The notes below the pieces were generated by a model. The model was not told the DNA's origin, searched no databases, and worked only from the letters and a program-made list of their open reading frames with translations. From assembly GCA_030762935.1 (NCBI GenBank), contig CM060884.1:71969696-72033695 (forward strand): DNA of 64,000 bases, given 5' to 3'. A program made the translations under genes and the position numbers. How positions within the stretch are numbered: position 1 is the first letter of the stretch; every line of letters starts with the position of its first letter. Below are positions 11,101-22,480 of the stretch, one piece after another. The DNA is from Hymenopus coronatus (Eukaryota > Arthropoda > Insecta > Mantodea > Hymenopodidae).

Positions 11101-11850
11101 AAAGGAGTATTTACAGAAAAAGGTCCGTATGTGTGTGTGTGTGTGTGTGTGTGTGGGGCTGTCTCTCTGTCAACACTATAACTCAAAAACGAAAAGTTGG
11201 TAAAATACCAAACTTGGTATTTAAGTTTATCTTCCATGGAAACGAATCTTTTGAGAAAAATCCCACTACCACAAACTACCCTTAACATGGAAAAAAATCG
11301 AAAATGTTGATTTTATCAAAAATGGCTCTATTGATTTTGATTAAAATACGTATATTAAATATATTTATATGACAAATAAAATGCATATTTTGAATTTTCT
11401 GGGAATAGCCTCTAAATGAATTTTGCTGAATTTTGTGTAACTGGTAAACCGTAATGGGTAGAAAAAACTTATTACACAAAAGTTGTAGATAACGTTAAAA
11501 CACACAATTTATTTCATATACCTTTTTTTCGTGCAATTCACCATTTGTGACATATTCGTTGTTATTTGTTTTAGATTAAAAATACTTAGATTTTCTCACA
11601 CAGAAAGTTCCTAGCTCCTGGCCCTGCATAGAAACGTATTTCGACCACATGGCTACCAGCTTTTTAAGGCTAGACTATCGCTTTAGCCTTGTGTATCCTT
11701 TTATTTCCCTTCTATTTACAAGGATGCAAGTAACAAATTTCTGCTAATGCTTATCTCGATTGTCACAAAATAGAAGAATATGCTTTTTAACAATAATTTG
11801 TTACACTGATGTAGAGAAAGTCATGTGAATAGAACACATCAGATTTTTAA
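11101..11850 (+). mobile_element. Family H outer copy, right part
   Basis: It continues the 10137-10256 copy at TTTACAGAAAAAGGTCCG, includes an expanded GT run at 11131-11155, and ends at CACATCAGATTTTT. Confidence 0.8.
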
Positions 11851-11851
11851 T

Positions 11852-12025
11852 GCGCAAAATGTTTGGCCAATCGAATTTTATAGGCAAATAACGCAAGTGT
11901 ATGGCGATAATGCAATGAGGAAATGATGCACAATTCACGAGCAATCAAGGAAGAACCACTGTGTACGATAAAGACCTTAGTGTAAGTTCATCAATCGTGG
12001 TGGATAAAAGAGCAAAGGAAATCGT
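11852..12025 (+). pseudogene. Mariner-type helix-turn-helix fragment
   Basis: One frame reads PIEFYRQITQVYGDNAMRK. After a frameshift another reads QGRTTVYDKDLSVSSSIV. The pattern I..YRQ...VYGD..M followed by GRT.V.D.....PS.V is the HTH_48-type N-terminus of mariner-like transposases and SETMAR-like proteins. Only about 170 bp remain, between two family H copies, and no terminal repeat was found. Confidence 0.5.
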
Positions 12026-12029
12026 ATGC

Positions 12030-12877
12030 GTTACATTCACATGACTTTCTCTACATCCCCGAAACAAATCATTGTTAAAAAGCTTATTCTGCTATCTACT
12101 TTATGCTAATCAAGTTAAACGTTAGCAGAATTGCTTTCTTGTAAGTAGAAGGGAAATAATGGGATATACTGGTCTAAAACGATAGTCAAATATTTTAAAA
12201 CCTGGTTGCCATGTGAATGAATTTTATTTCTTTGTATTGTCAGGAGTTGACAAATCCTCGTATGTGAAAAGTTAAAAGGATTTTAAAACGGAAATCAATA
12301 ACAAAGAATATTTCCAAAATGGTGAATTCTAAGTAAAAAATGTATTTGACGTAAATTGTGTATTTCAACGAGATCTACATATTTTGTGTGGAAAATTGCT
12401 GTCTATCTTTTACGGTCTATTTAATTATGCAAAATTCAGAAAAATTCATCCAGAATAAAGAGGTCTTCAGAGGCTTTTTAAGATGTATATTTTATTTTTC
12501 GTCTAAATATCTTTAATATACGTATTTTGATCAAAATCGTTAGAGCAATTTTTGAGAAATTTAAAATTTCAAAAATTTCTCCATGTCAAGGGTATTTTGT
12601 CGTGGGAGGGGATTTTCCTCAAAATATTCGTGTCGTATTCTTGGAAGATACTAAACTTAAGACACCAAGTTTGTTAACTTAACGACATTTTGTTTCTGTG
12701 TTATTGTGTTCATAGACGCACGGACACACTGACACACGGACCTTTTTTTTAATATTCTTTGGATACAGGGGACCCTAAAACGTATATTTCCGGTGAAACC
12801 TCGGTATCGAAATTTTGGGTGGATTGCAATACCTTCTCTATCCATATGTACATTGTACATACGGGCTAGAGAAAGTA
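12030..12877 (-). mobile_element. Family H copy, CCC/GGG-hairpin subtype
   Basis: The tail end is slightly truncated (TTCACATGACTTTCTCTAC) and the palindromic end reads ATGTACATTGTACATACGGG then CTAGAGAAAGTA. Confidence 0.8.
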
Positions 12878-13120
12878 AAATCTAGGAAATGTTAAATGAT
12901 ACTGTTTAAATATTATTAATCATTGGTGTTACTATTGTTATTGTTATTATTGTTGTTATTATTATTATGAATATAAATATTTTAATGAATACAATTATAT
13001 AATACATATATTTATACGATATTTAATATTTTCATTTTATTAAAACTATCAGACTATATTTCTAAGTAGGCTGAACTTTATTAATTGTCTGGTATAAGGG
13101 CAGCTCTTTTGTGGATTTAT
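12830..13120. repeat. Local duplication c, copy 1
   Basis: The family H hairpin end plus about 240 bp of AT-rich flank recurs at 14322-14600. The shared block CAGACTATATTTCTAAGTAG lies near 13050 and 14514. This copy has an expanded TTA/TTG repeat at 12926-12970. Confidence 0.7.
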
Positions 13121-13989
13121 TCTTTCTCTACACGTACTATGCACATGGTGTATAGAAGTAGTATTTTAATTGCACCCAAAAATTCGATAACGAGCTTTCA
13201 CCGGAAGCACATGTGTTAGGTCCCCCTGATTCCATAAAAAGCATTTTCAGAAAAGGATCCGTGTGTGTGTGTGTGTGTCTGTGCGCGTCTGTGTATATCT
13301 GTGGACAGCATAGCTCAAAAACTGAAAGACCGTTGAATACCAAACTTGGCATTTAAGTTTGACATCTTCCATAGATGCGACACCAAGATTTTCAGGAAAA
13401 CCTCCCCACTCCCAACTACCCTTTACATGGAACTTTTTTCGAAAATTATGATTTTCTAAAAAATGTAACGATTTTGATTAAAATGTCGTATATTAAACAT
13501 ATTTACCTGACAAATAAAATGTATATCTCGAATTTTCTGGGAATAGCCTCTGAAGATTACTTTATTCTGGATGAGCTTTACGCGAATTTTGCATAACTTC
13601 CAAACCGTAAGAGATGGACAAAAACTTACAGCACTGAAAATGTACAGCACATTAAAATACACAATTTACGTTTTACACGTTTTTTCGTACAACTGATTGT
13701 TTTTTAAATATTCCTTGTTAGTGGTTTCAGCTTTGAAAAAACTTATATTTTTCACATACAGGAATTTGTCAACTCCTGTCCATTCAAACAGAGGAACTTC
13801 AGTCACATAGCAACCACTTTAACCTATAGTACTCACTTATTTCGCTTCTACTTGCAAGGAAGCAAGCAATAAGTTTATTTATGCTATTTTTTTCCTGGAT
13901 TGGCCTGAAGTAATAGAGGCATTAGCTTTCTAAAAATATGTGACACTGATGTAGAGAAAGTCATGTGAATGGAACACATCAGATTTTTA
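13118..13989 (+). mobile_element. Family H copy, near full length
   Basis: From the hairpin TCTCTACACGTACTATGCAC to CACATCAGATTTTT. It abuts SINE A at its T run. Confidence 0.8.
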
Positions 13990-14120
13990 TAGTGTTTAAC
14001 GCCCGGTTTTACTACACTGAATAAAGATGGAGCACCAATGGAATGGATGGCGGGGGAAACCGGAAAACCCGGAGAAAACCCGCCACAAATCTCACATGCG
14101 AGAGCGAACCCGGGCCACCT
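13990..14120 (-). repeat. tRNA-derived SINE, family A (short-tail subtype), truncated head
   Basis: It reads on the plus strand as TAGTGTTTAACGCCCGGTTT, then GGAGAAAACCCGCCACAAAT, then CTCACATGCG and a broken head. It is the reverse complement of the 8703 copy's body and tail. Confidence 0.75.
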
Positions 14121-14321
14121 AGGTGAATGGTAGGATGTCTGCTTCACTTTCAGCAGGTCAGAGTTCGAATCTCGCTTAGGGTGAGCCATCCGATAAGGTT
14201 CTTTTTCGAGGTTTTCCCTTATCTTGAGAAGACGAATGTCGAGTAACTTTAAGGTGCATTAACCCCGAGATCATTTGAGTATCATTTCATCAATTTCATT
14301 TTTCGTTCCATATTACCAACC
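14121..14321 (+). repeat. tRNA-derived SINE, family C
   Basis: The head has GGTAGGATGTCTGCTTCAC and B-box-like GAGTTCGAATCTCGC. The body GAAGACGAATGTCGAGTA and CCCGAGATCATTTGAG matches the minus-strand copy at 60040-60278. Confidence 0.8.
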
Positions 14322-14600
14322 CTTCTCTATCCAGTATGTACATTGTGCATACGGGCTGAGAAAATAAAAAGGAAATGTTAAATGTTAATATTTAAATATT
14401 ATTACACTTTTATTATTATTACTATTGATAATATAGTATTTTTAGCGCTTTGAATTAGATGATTCTTTAATATATAAAATGAATATTTAGTATATTTAAT
14501 TTATTAAACTTATCAGACTATATTTCTAAGTAGGTCAAACTTTATGGTCTATCTTATAAAGTGCAGCTGTTTTTGGACCTGTTTCTCTTTCTCCTTTATG
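14322..14600. repeat. Local duplication c, copy 2
   Basis: A hairpin-end fragment of family H (14322-14372) with its downstream flank, matching 12830-13120. The rest of the H element is absent, so the duplicated unit began within it. Confidence 0.7.
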
Positions 14601-15052
14601 AGCGTACTACACATTCAATATTCAAACAATTTCATGCACTGGAGTAAAACACGAGTACAGAGAAAAAAGGTTGAAACAGGAGAGGAAAAATAAAATACAT
14701 TCACAAACAATTAAAAAAAGCAAGCAGAAATTTAGTGACCTTGTGCTTTGGGAGTATTTCCCCCTTGTTCTAGTGGATACAGAGATAATTGGCACGCAGC
14801 CATGTTGTCTTTTGTCGAATGTTTTTGTTAATGAGAGCAGTGCTGCAACCTTTGCTTCGCTCACAATAAACTAATTAACCGTTTTAGACGGTTAACATAC
14901 AACAGAGGGAGCACGCGCTTTCATTTGGGGCACTGTGACTTTGCTTAAACTTGCTGTGAAACCCAAAACAACATTTATATTTAACTCTGTTTAAGGTAAC
15001 GCAGCTGAGAAATTTGGAAAAGCTACAGGAAGATATTTTGTTGAAATCCATA
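14601..15052. other. Unassigned sequence with a short perfect inverted repeat
   Basis: No repeat family or domain was seen. TTAACCGT and ACGGTTAA face each other near 14875-14896. Confidence 0.4.
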
Positions 15053-15518
15053 CACAAAAATCTTAAGTGTTCCATTCATATGACTCTCTCTACATCTCTG
15101 CAAAAAAATTGTTAAAACGTTTATGCTTATTTTTATACTAATTGTCAAAAAATTAGCAGATATAGTTTTATTACTTGTTTCCTTGTAAGTAGAAACGAAA
15201 TAAAGGAGTACCATAGGTTAAAGTGATAGTCAAAAGCTGACTGCTAGGTGACTGAAGCTCCTTTGTATAGACACAGTTGACAAATTCCTACGTGAGAAAA
15301 GTATGTCTTTTTAAAGCTGAAACCAAAAACAAGTAGTATCTCAAAAACGATCAACTCCACGAAAAAAATGTATATAACATACATTGTGTGGTTTAACGTG
15401 ATCCACATTTTTGGGTAGTAAGTAACATGAAGTAAATGGAAAGATAATCTTTTTAACAATAATTTATTGCAGAAATGTAGAGAAAGTCATGTGAATGGAA
15501 CACATCAGACTTTTTCGT
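15053..15518. mobile_element. Family H derivative with the tail end at both termini
   Basis: The left 370 bp are the tail-end half in reverse orientation. At about 15422 the sequence switches to the last 95 bp of a forward copy ending CACATCAGAC. Both outer ends are therefore the same terminus in opposite directions, and the palindromic end is missing. Confidence 0.65.
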
Positions 15519-16195
15519 AATTATGTTTTTTGCACCCAGTAATAAACGAAAGAGAGTAGGGAAGCATATGTGAATGTATCAGATATGTTTTGTTGTATGG
15601 AAGAGCTTCGCAGAGTGCACTGCTGAACCTTTTTTCTTTCTAACCTTTATTACAAACGGGAATGTACTTTTACCGGCGACCATTTCATCAAATGCAAAAC
15701 TAGTGCATAGTAAAAAGTTGTGCGGAATGCATTTTCGGTCACCACTTTGGAAACAAGTGAAAAGAGACAAAAGGCGCCCCTTTAACCTCTCACCGCCCGG
15801 GCTATAATTCCAAACCCCCATTAATTACTTCCACAGCCTGGTCAGAGTAGGGCTAATTCCTCGGTGGACCGATTCCAGTGCTGATGAAACACTCTTTTTT
15901 CAGTTTCCCTACCCTTGGAGATGCCACTAAAATGAGTAATTATTATTGCTCGAGGAGAAAGGTCTGTTTCGACACAATACAGCGAGTGCATTTACCCGTT
16001 TACTAGGCAGGCAGCCAACTTCACGGACGATGGACACATTTCCCAGCAGCCCTTTGCTGTATGTAGCTGTTATAGAGCCACCCACGTCTCTCTATATCAG
16101 GGCCGGTAAGATAAGCACCCGCACTGTGAAATGCTCTACCCTTCCTTTTTCCTTCCACGTGACAGAGAAACGTTATGTGCGTATTTAGACATAGG
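15519..16195. other. Unassigned, locally GC-richer sequence
   Basis: Frames of 77-80 codons exist on both strands over 15574-15821 but mirror each other and carry no domain. It borders the satellite array. Confidence 0.4.
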
Positions 16196-17585
16196 GCGAT
16201 TCATGAACGACTACAAGGAAATAATCGTATGAATCGCGTCATCTGAGCATGAATCATCGTTCAGAAAGAATCGTGAGAATCGTGCCAGTCTCAACATGAA
16301 TCATCGTTCAAAAAGAATCGCGAGAATCGCGCCAGTCTCAACAAAATTCGTCGTTGAAAAAGAATCGCAAGGATCGCGCTAGTCTCAGCATGAATCATCA
16401 TTCAAAAAGAATCGCGAGAATCGCGCTAGTCTCAGCATGAATCATCATTCAAAAAGAATCGCGAGAATCGCGCTAGTCTCAACATGAATCATCGTTCAAA
16501 AAGAATCGCGGGAATCGTGCTAGCCTCAACATGAATCATCGTTCATAAATAATCGCGAGATTTGCGCTAGTCTCAACATGAATCATCCTTCAAAAAGATT
16601 CGAGAGAATCGTGCTAGCCTTAACATGAATCATCGTTCATAAATAATCGCGAGAATTGCGCAAGTCTCAACATGAATCATCGTCCATAAATAATCGCGAG
16701 AATCGCGCTAGTCTTAACATGAATTATCGTTCAAAAAGAATCGCGAGAATCGTGCTAGTCTTAACATGAATCATCGTTGATAAATAATCGCGAGAATTGC
16801 GCAAGTCTCAACATGAATCATGGTTCAAAAAGAATCGCGAGAATTGCGCAAGTCTCAACATGAATCATCGTTCAAAAAGAATCGCAAGAATCGTGCTAGT
16901 CTTAACATGAATCATCGTTCAAAAAGATTCGCGAGAATCGTGCTAGTCTTAACATGAATCATCGTTCAAAAAGATTCGCGAGAATCGCGCTAGACTTAAC
17001 ATGAATCATCGTTCAAAAAGATTCGCGAGAATCGCGATAGTCTCAACATGAATCATCGTTCAAAAAGAATCGCGAGAATCGAGCTAGCCTTAACACGAAT
17101 CATCGTTCAAAAAGAATCGCGAGAATCGCGCTAGTCTTAACATGAATCATCGTTCATAAATAATCGCGAGAATCGCGCTAGTCTCAACATGAATCATCGT
17201 TCAAAAAGATTCGCGAAAATCGCGCTAGTCTCAACATGAATCATCGTTCAAAAAGATTCGCGAGAATCGCGCTAGTCTCAACATGAATCATCGTTCAAAA
17301 AGATTCGCGAGATTCGCGCTAATCTCAACATGAATCATCGTTCAAAAAGAATCGCAAGGATCGTGCTAGTCTCAACGTGAATCATCGTTCATAAATAATC
17401 GCGAGAATTGCGCTAGTCTCAGCATGAATCATCATTAAAAAATAATCGCGAGAATCGCGCTAGTCTCAACATGAATCATTGTGTAAAATATAAGTCTAAA
17501 GGAATGAATCGTGTCAACCAAAGCAGGTGTTGTCGCTCAAAGAGAATCGCGAGAGCTGTGCCAGTCTCAACATGAACAGTCGTTT
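16196..17585. repeat. 47-bp satellite array
   Basis: About 28-29 head-to-tail units of 47 bp. Each holds CATGAATCATCGTTCAAAAA, then GAATCGCGAGAATCGCGC, then TAGTCTCAA. The unit contains two AATCGCG half-repeats. Variants include TTCATAAATAATCGCG units and GATTCGCG units, and the latter cluster at 16915-17320. The array edges are more diverged. Right after it lies the tail end of a family H copy. Confidence 0.95.
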
Positions 17586-17950
17586 AAAAATCTGAAGTGT
17601 TCCATTCACATTACTTTCTCTACAAATATTGTTAGAAACCTTATACCTCTATTTCCTTCATACAAATCTAGAAAAAGATAGCAGAAATAGTCTTATTTCG
17701 CTTCTACTTGCAAGGAAGCAAGTAATAAAGAAGTACCATAGGTTAAAGTGATAGTCAAAAGCTGATTGTTGTGTGACTGAAGTTCCTTTGTTTATATGGA
17801 CAGGAGTTGACTAATTCCTATATGATAAAGTACATATAAGTAGGGGATCCATATATTTATTTTCCGATGAAATCTCGGTATCAAAATTTTGGGTGGAATA
17901 CAATACCTTCTCTATACACTATGTACATAGTACGTGTAGAGAAAATAAAA
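17586..17950 (-). mobile_element. Internally deleted family H copy
   Basis: The tail-end 240 bp are joined directly to the last 110 bp of the hairpin end (ATGTACATAGTACGTGTAGA). Confidence 0.75.
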
Positions 17951-18224
17951 TACTTTGATGTACCTGGCCCCAAATTTTTGGCATCTTGCCAATCAGTACA
18001 GCAGATTTCTTTCAAAAGTTTTCTATTCTAATTTACTTAACGTTTCAGAAGCTCTGGTAACATTCTAGCACAGTATTTTTAGAGGTAGCTCCTGAGAGAC
18101 ACTAGCGTCAGAACTCGTTTCCTCCCGTCCCCAGTAATTTTTGGTGAGTCACACATACTGTTATATGCGTACAGTGGCAGGTGTATAAACAATAACACAA
18201 TGTTTGCTTCATACCCCGGGAAGT
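17951..18224. other. Unassigned sequence
   Basis: No repeat or coding signal was seen. Confidence 0.4.
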
Positions 18225-18735
18225 ATACTTTTCATAACATTATCGGAGGCCCCAAATGGACTTTTATATACTTCATGGTAATCGAGATAAACATTATCAG
18301 AATAGTCTTAGTACTTAGTTCTTTGTAAGTAGAAAGGGACTACGACTAAACAGGCTAAAGCGATCATCAAACCTTATAGAAGCTGTCGCTATGCGATAGA
18401 ATTAAAACTCTCTTCTCTTTGCATGGCTGGTAGTAAAATGAGGGTCATTCCCAGGAAATTCATTTTGTTTTTCGAGTAAGTATCTTTAATAAACGGTATT
18501 TTAATCAAATCTGTTAGCCATTTTTTAGAAAACTAAATTTTTCGAAAAATTTTCCTTCTAAGATTAATTTGGGGCGGAGAGATTTTCTTAAGAGATACTA
18601 AGTGTGGTATTTAACTGCCTTTTCGTTTTTCCGTGTTTCTTCCCGCAGATACATACACGCTGATTCATGCATTCATTCGCAGATGCACGCACACATACAC
18701 ACAAACCTTTTTCTAACAATGTTCTATTCATTGGT
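18225..18735 (-). mobile_element. Old, diverged family H copy
   Basis: Landmarks are recognisable but degraded: TACTTCATGGTAATCGAGAT, CATTCCCAGGAAATTC, TTTTTAGAAAACTAAATTTT, and a CACACATACACAC stretch. Both ends are lost. Confidence 0.6.
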
Positions 18736-19044
18736 TACATTACCTCATAACGTGATCTGGATTTGGTACCTTTGTTATTCTGTATTGGTTATTACAGCCG
18801 CGTTGTAGCTACTTAGTCTGTTATGTACGTTTAGGGCCTTAAGCCGCAAAGTGCAGCTAAGGGATCTGTGAAGTTAAAACCCCAATGATTCCAAGAAGAA
18901 ATCTCCTGGGCATTCTAACGTATTATACATCTGAAAAACTTAGTTTTAAATTTTTCAAATATGGATCGCCAGGGGAAGTTTTACTCACAATTTAAAATAC
19001 CACTTAAGAGCGTTGTCTATGTGTGTGTCATGTATTCTGTGTGT

Positions 19045-19148
19045 GTTCAAAACATACTTTTTCGGTGAAATCGGTATCGAGTTTTGGGGTGGAATACAAT
19101 ACCTTCTGTATCTATGTACATTGTACACACGGACTAGAGAAAGTAAAA
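19045..19148 (-). mobile_element. Family H hairpin-end fragment
   Basis: From TTCAAAACATACTTTTTCGG to CGGACTAGAGAAAGTAAA. Confidence 0.7.
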
Positions 19149-19548
19149 GGTTACGGGGAAAATTTACTGAAACCTAATTTAAAACTAACTTGTTGTGTCT
19201 GTTTTAAAAGGCCATACGAATATCCACCACAAGAGAAATAACCAACTAAATGAATCAAGGATGAATTTGTATGTGAGCGACAAAAAAAGGAGGACATGAT
19301 GGAGGCAGATGGTCATAAAATGGTTTGCAGACGACAAAAAGTCTGGTTCGTCCATTATTTACCGTTTTTCGTGATCACATCATAAAATCTTAGTACCATA
19401 ATTTCCATTGCTTCTCTCAAGGAAATTTATCGCAGCAATATTTGTCATGTTCGTGTGGGGTCCCGCCATTGTTGACATAAATATTGGAGTTGCATGCAAT
19501 ACACATCTTTTTTGATAACAAAGGCGCAGCGGCTCGCGGCAGAACGGC
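19149..19548. other. Unassigned sequence
   Basis: No repeat family or protein domain was seen. Confidence 0.4.
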
Positions 19549-19727
19549 CGATGTACATCCCCTGATGAATTAATAACGCTAGCACTATATATCATGTTTT
19601 ACTGTGTAGCCTATCTTACAGGTAAGAAAACATGAGGAGCGATAATAAAAATATAAAGTAAGGAACAGGAATGCTCCATTTGTAGAAGCGCTGCACCGAC
19701 AAAAGCGCACTTATCTTGTATATAACT
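19549..19727. repeat. Local duplication d, copy 1
   Basis: GTACATCCCCTGATGAATTA and the following 170 bp recur with scattered differences at 20608-20790. Confidence 0.7.
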
Positions 19728-19872
19728 GTTACCTTCTCTACATGTACTATGTACGTAGTGTATAGAGAAGTATTGTATTGCACCCTAAAATTCGATACCG
19801 AGATTTCACCGGAAAAACTTGATTTGGGACCTCCTGAATCCCCCCCCCCCCCCGCCCCAAACACTTTTAGAC
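19728..19872 (+). mobile_element. Family H hairpin-end fragment
   Basis: The hairpin TACATGTACTATGTACGTAG is followed by the first 100 bp. It ends in a C run at 19839-19853 and abuts a reverse copy. Confidence 0.75.
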
Positions 19873-20590
19873 AAAAATCTTATGCGTTTCATTCACATGA
19901 ATTTCTCTGCATCTCTGCAACAAATTATTGTTCAAAAGCATATGCTTCTATTTACTTCATTCTAATCGAGAAAAAATTAGCAGAAATAGTATTATTACTT
20001 GCTTCCTTGTAAGTAGAAGCGAAATAAGGGAGAACCATAGGTTAAAGTGATAGTCAAAAGCTGGTTGTTATGTGACTGAAGTTCCTTTGTTTGTATGGAC
20101 AGGAGTTACAAATTCCTGTATGAGAAAATTATGTTTTTAAGGCTGAGACCAAATACAAAGAATATCTCAAAAACGATAAACTCCACGAAAAAAATATATT
20201 TAACATGAATTGTGTGTTTTAACATGCTCTACATTTTTTGTGGGATAAGTGTTTGTTCATCTCTTACGGTTTAGCAGTTATGCAACATTCTGTAAAATTC
20301 ATCCAGAATAAAGTAATTTTCAGAGGCTACTCCCATATACATTTGTTAAAGCCATTTTTGAGAAAACAAAATTTTCGAAAAAAGTTCCATGTTAAGGGTA
20401 GTTGGTGGTGGGAGAATTTTCTTGAAAATCTTCGTGTCACGTCCTTATAAGATACCAAACTTAAATACCAAGTTTAGTATTTAACGGTCTTTTCGTGTTT
20501 GAGCTATGCTGTCCAAAGTCGCTCACAACACACTCGCACACACGGACATTTTTCCAAAACTGCTATTTTTGAATTCATGGGGAGTCAAAA
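19873..20590 (-). mobile_element. Family H copy truncated at its hairpin end
   Basis: From AAAAATCTTATGCGTTTC through the internal blocks to TTGAATTCATGGGGAGTC. Confidence 0.75.
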
Positions 20591-20607
20591 CTCGCAGAAA
20601 AAGACCC

Positions 20608-20790
20608 ATGTACATCCCCTGAAGAATTAATAACGCAGGCACTATAGATCATGTTATTCTGTGTTACATATCTTATAAGTAAGAAAACATAGCAAACCGA
20701 TAATAAAACACAAAATAAGAAACAGGAACACTCCAATTGTAGAAACCCTGCATCGACATAAAAGCACGCAGTTTATGTATAATTCTACAG
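20608..20790. repeat. Local duplication d, copy 2
   Basis: It parallels 19549-19727 over about 180 bp, then diverges. Confidence 0.7.
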
Positions 20791-20844
20791 CCTTAGTATT
20801 TTTAATTCCTCTAGCACGTAAGCACATACAATGTTCATAATAGC

Positions 20845-20970
20845 TAGAAAAGATATTGAACTCCACCCATAAATACAATGATTAGGTTTCTTTGGAAAGG
20901 TATCTTTTGAGCTCCCCTAAATCTGAAAAACGTTCCGGTAAATAACAAACTTGGTATTTATGTCCAGTAA
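20845..20970 (+). mobile_element. Diverged family H fragment
   Basis: It carries TTGAACTCCACCCATAAAT and AAACTTGGTATTTATG, the first third of the element, and is interrupted by a mariner MITE. Confidence 0.55.
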
Positions 20971-20972
20971 TA

Positions 20973-21230
20973 GGGCCTTTTTTTTTTCAACCTCCGATAG
21001 GCTATAAATAAAAGACAAGTTCATAGAAAACAATTATTTTTTTACTAAAAGTTTTGTACACTTATAACTACTTATCAACATAATCACCAAAAAGATTGAG
21101 ACATTTATCGTACCTGTGCACAAGCTTTGCAATACCCGCTTCAAAAAATGTTACCGCCAATAATTTCAAATGAGCATTGACGTTGTTTTGAAGATATCTA
21201 GCCTATCGGAGGTTGAAGAAACGGCCCTCG
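20973..21230. mobile_element. Fold-back mariner family, 258-bp MITE form
   Basis: TA lies on both sides. The ends GGGCC...TTCAACCTCCGATAGG and CCTATCGGAGGTTGAAG...GGCCCTCG are inverted repeats. The interior is only the inverted C-terminal arm of the transposase (TTCAAAAAATGTTACCGCC, CATTGACGTTGTTTTGAAG), cut at GAAGAT where it meets the right terminus. Confidence 0.8.
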
Positions 21231-21299
21231 TATAATTGCTACTCCATTAGTATTTGTGTTGTAAGTTTTTGTCTATCTCTTACACGCGCACACGGGCCT

Positions 21300-21557
21300 T
21301 TTTCTAAAAATGCTTGTCAACTCCTGGACATACAACGAAAGGAACTTCAGTCACATAGCAACCAGATTTTGACTGTCACTTTAACATTTGATACTCTCTT
21401 ATTTCGCTTCTACTTACAAGGAAGCAAGTAATAAGACTATTTCTGTTATTTTTTTCACGATTAGCATGAAGTAAATAGAGGCATAAGCTTTTTAGCAATA
21501 ATTTGTTCCAGAGATTTAGAGAAAGTCATGTGAATGGAACACATCAGATTTTTTAAA
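21300..21557 (+). mobile_element. Family H tail-end fragment
   Basis: From TTGTCAACTCCTGGACAT to CACATCAGATTTTTT, with the CTTACAAGGAAGCAAGTAAT block. Confidence 0.75.
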
Positions 21558-21599
21558 TGAGAAGTTAGATGCGAGTCACTTACTCACCTTCGCCGGAGC

Positions 21600-22480
21600 A
21601 TTGATACATAGAAGCAGGAACGGCAGTCAGATGTTGGACCGCTCGCCTCCCACCTAGGCGGACCGAGTTCGATCCCAAGCGCCCGCATTAGGGATTTGTG
21701 GTGGACCAAACGGCGTTTGGGCGGGTTTTCGCCGGGTCCTGCCTGCCGTTTCTCCCGCCACTCATTCAAACAAATGCTCCATCATCATCTTATCGTCCAT
21801 TTTGCTTGCATTTCATAGCATCCACTTCCTCATGCTCATGTCTGGCTACGGACCAGGTTCTCCATTCTGTAGTTTCGTGCCGTTGGCTCCCCGACAGGCT
21901 TCTGACCTCTGGATATCCGCTTGTAAGTCCTAGGGGAGTGTCAGTCCTACACATCATCCACTTCCTCACGCTCATGCCTGGCTACGGACCAGTTTCTCCA
22001 TTCTGTAGTTTCGTGCCGTTGGCTCCCCGACAGGCTTCTGACCCCTAGACATCAGCTTATATGTCCTAGGGAGGTGTCAGCCCTACATATCCACTTCCTC
22101 ATGCTCATGCCTGGATACGGTTCTCTATTCTGTAGTTTCGTGCCGTTGGCTGCCAGACAGGCTTCTGACCTCTGGATATCCGCTTGTAAGTCCTAGGGGA
22201 GTGTCAGTCTACATATCATCCACTCCCTCACGCTCATGTCTGGCTACGGATCAGGTTCTCCATTCTGTAGTTTCGTGACCTTGGCTCCCCGACAGGCTTC
22301 TGACCTTTAGACATCCGCTTGTAAGCCCTAGGAGGGCGTCAGTCCTACATATCATCCACTTCCTCACGCTCATGCCTGGATACGGGTTCTCTATTCTGTA
22401 GTTTCGTGCCGTTGGTTCCCCGACAGGCTTCTGACCCCTAGGCATCCTCCACCCCTCTAGGTGTCAGTTCTACATACGGG
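21600..22480 (+). repeat. SINE family A with its 3' body repeated five times in tandem
   Basis: The tRNA-like head (GTTCGATCCCAAGCGCCCG) and body run to about 21830. Then a unit of roughly 130 bp, from CATCCACTTCCTCATGCTCA through GGCTCCCCGACAGGCTTCTG to GTGTCAGTCCTACA, occurs five times (starts near 21828, 21957, 22085, 22217, 22348). It closes with a single 3' end, GGAAGGTAAGCCGACTAAGA. Single-unit copies are at 38643, 41776 and 62553. Confidence 0.9.

Noticed and set aside
16196..17585. CRISPR-like array
   Set aside because: Units are contiguous 47-mers without unique spacers, in an animal-type genome.
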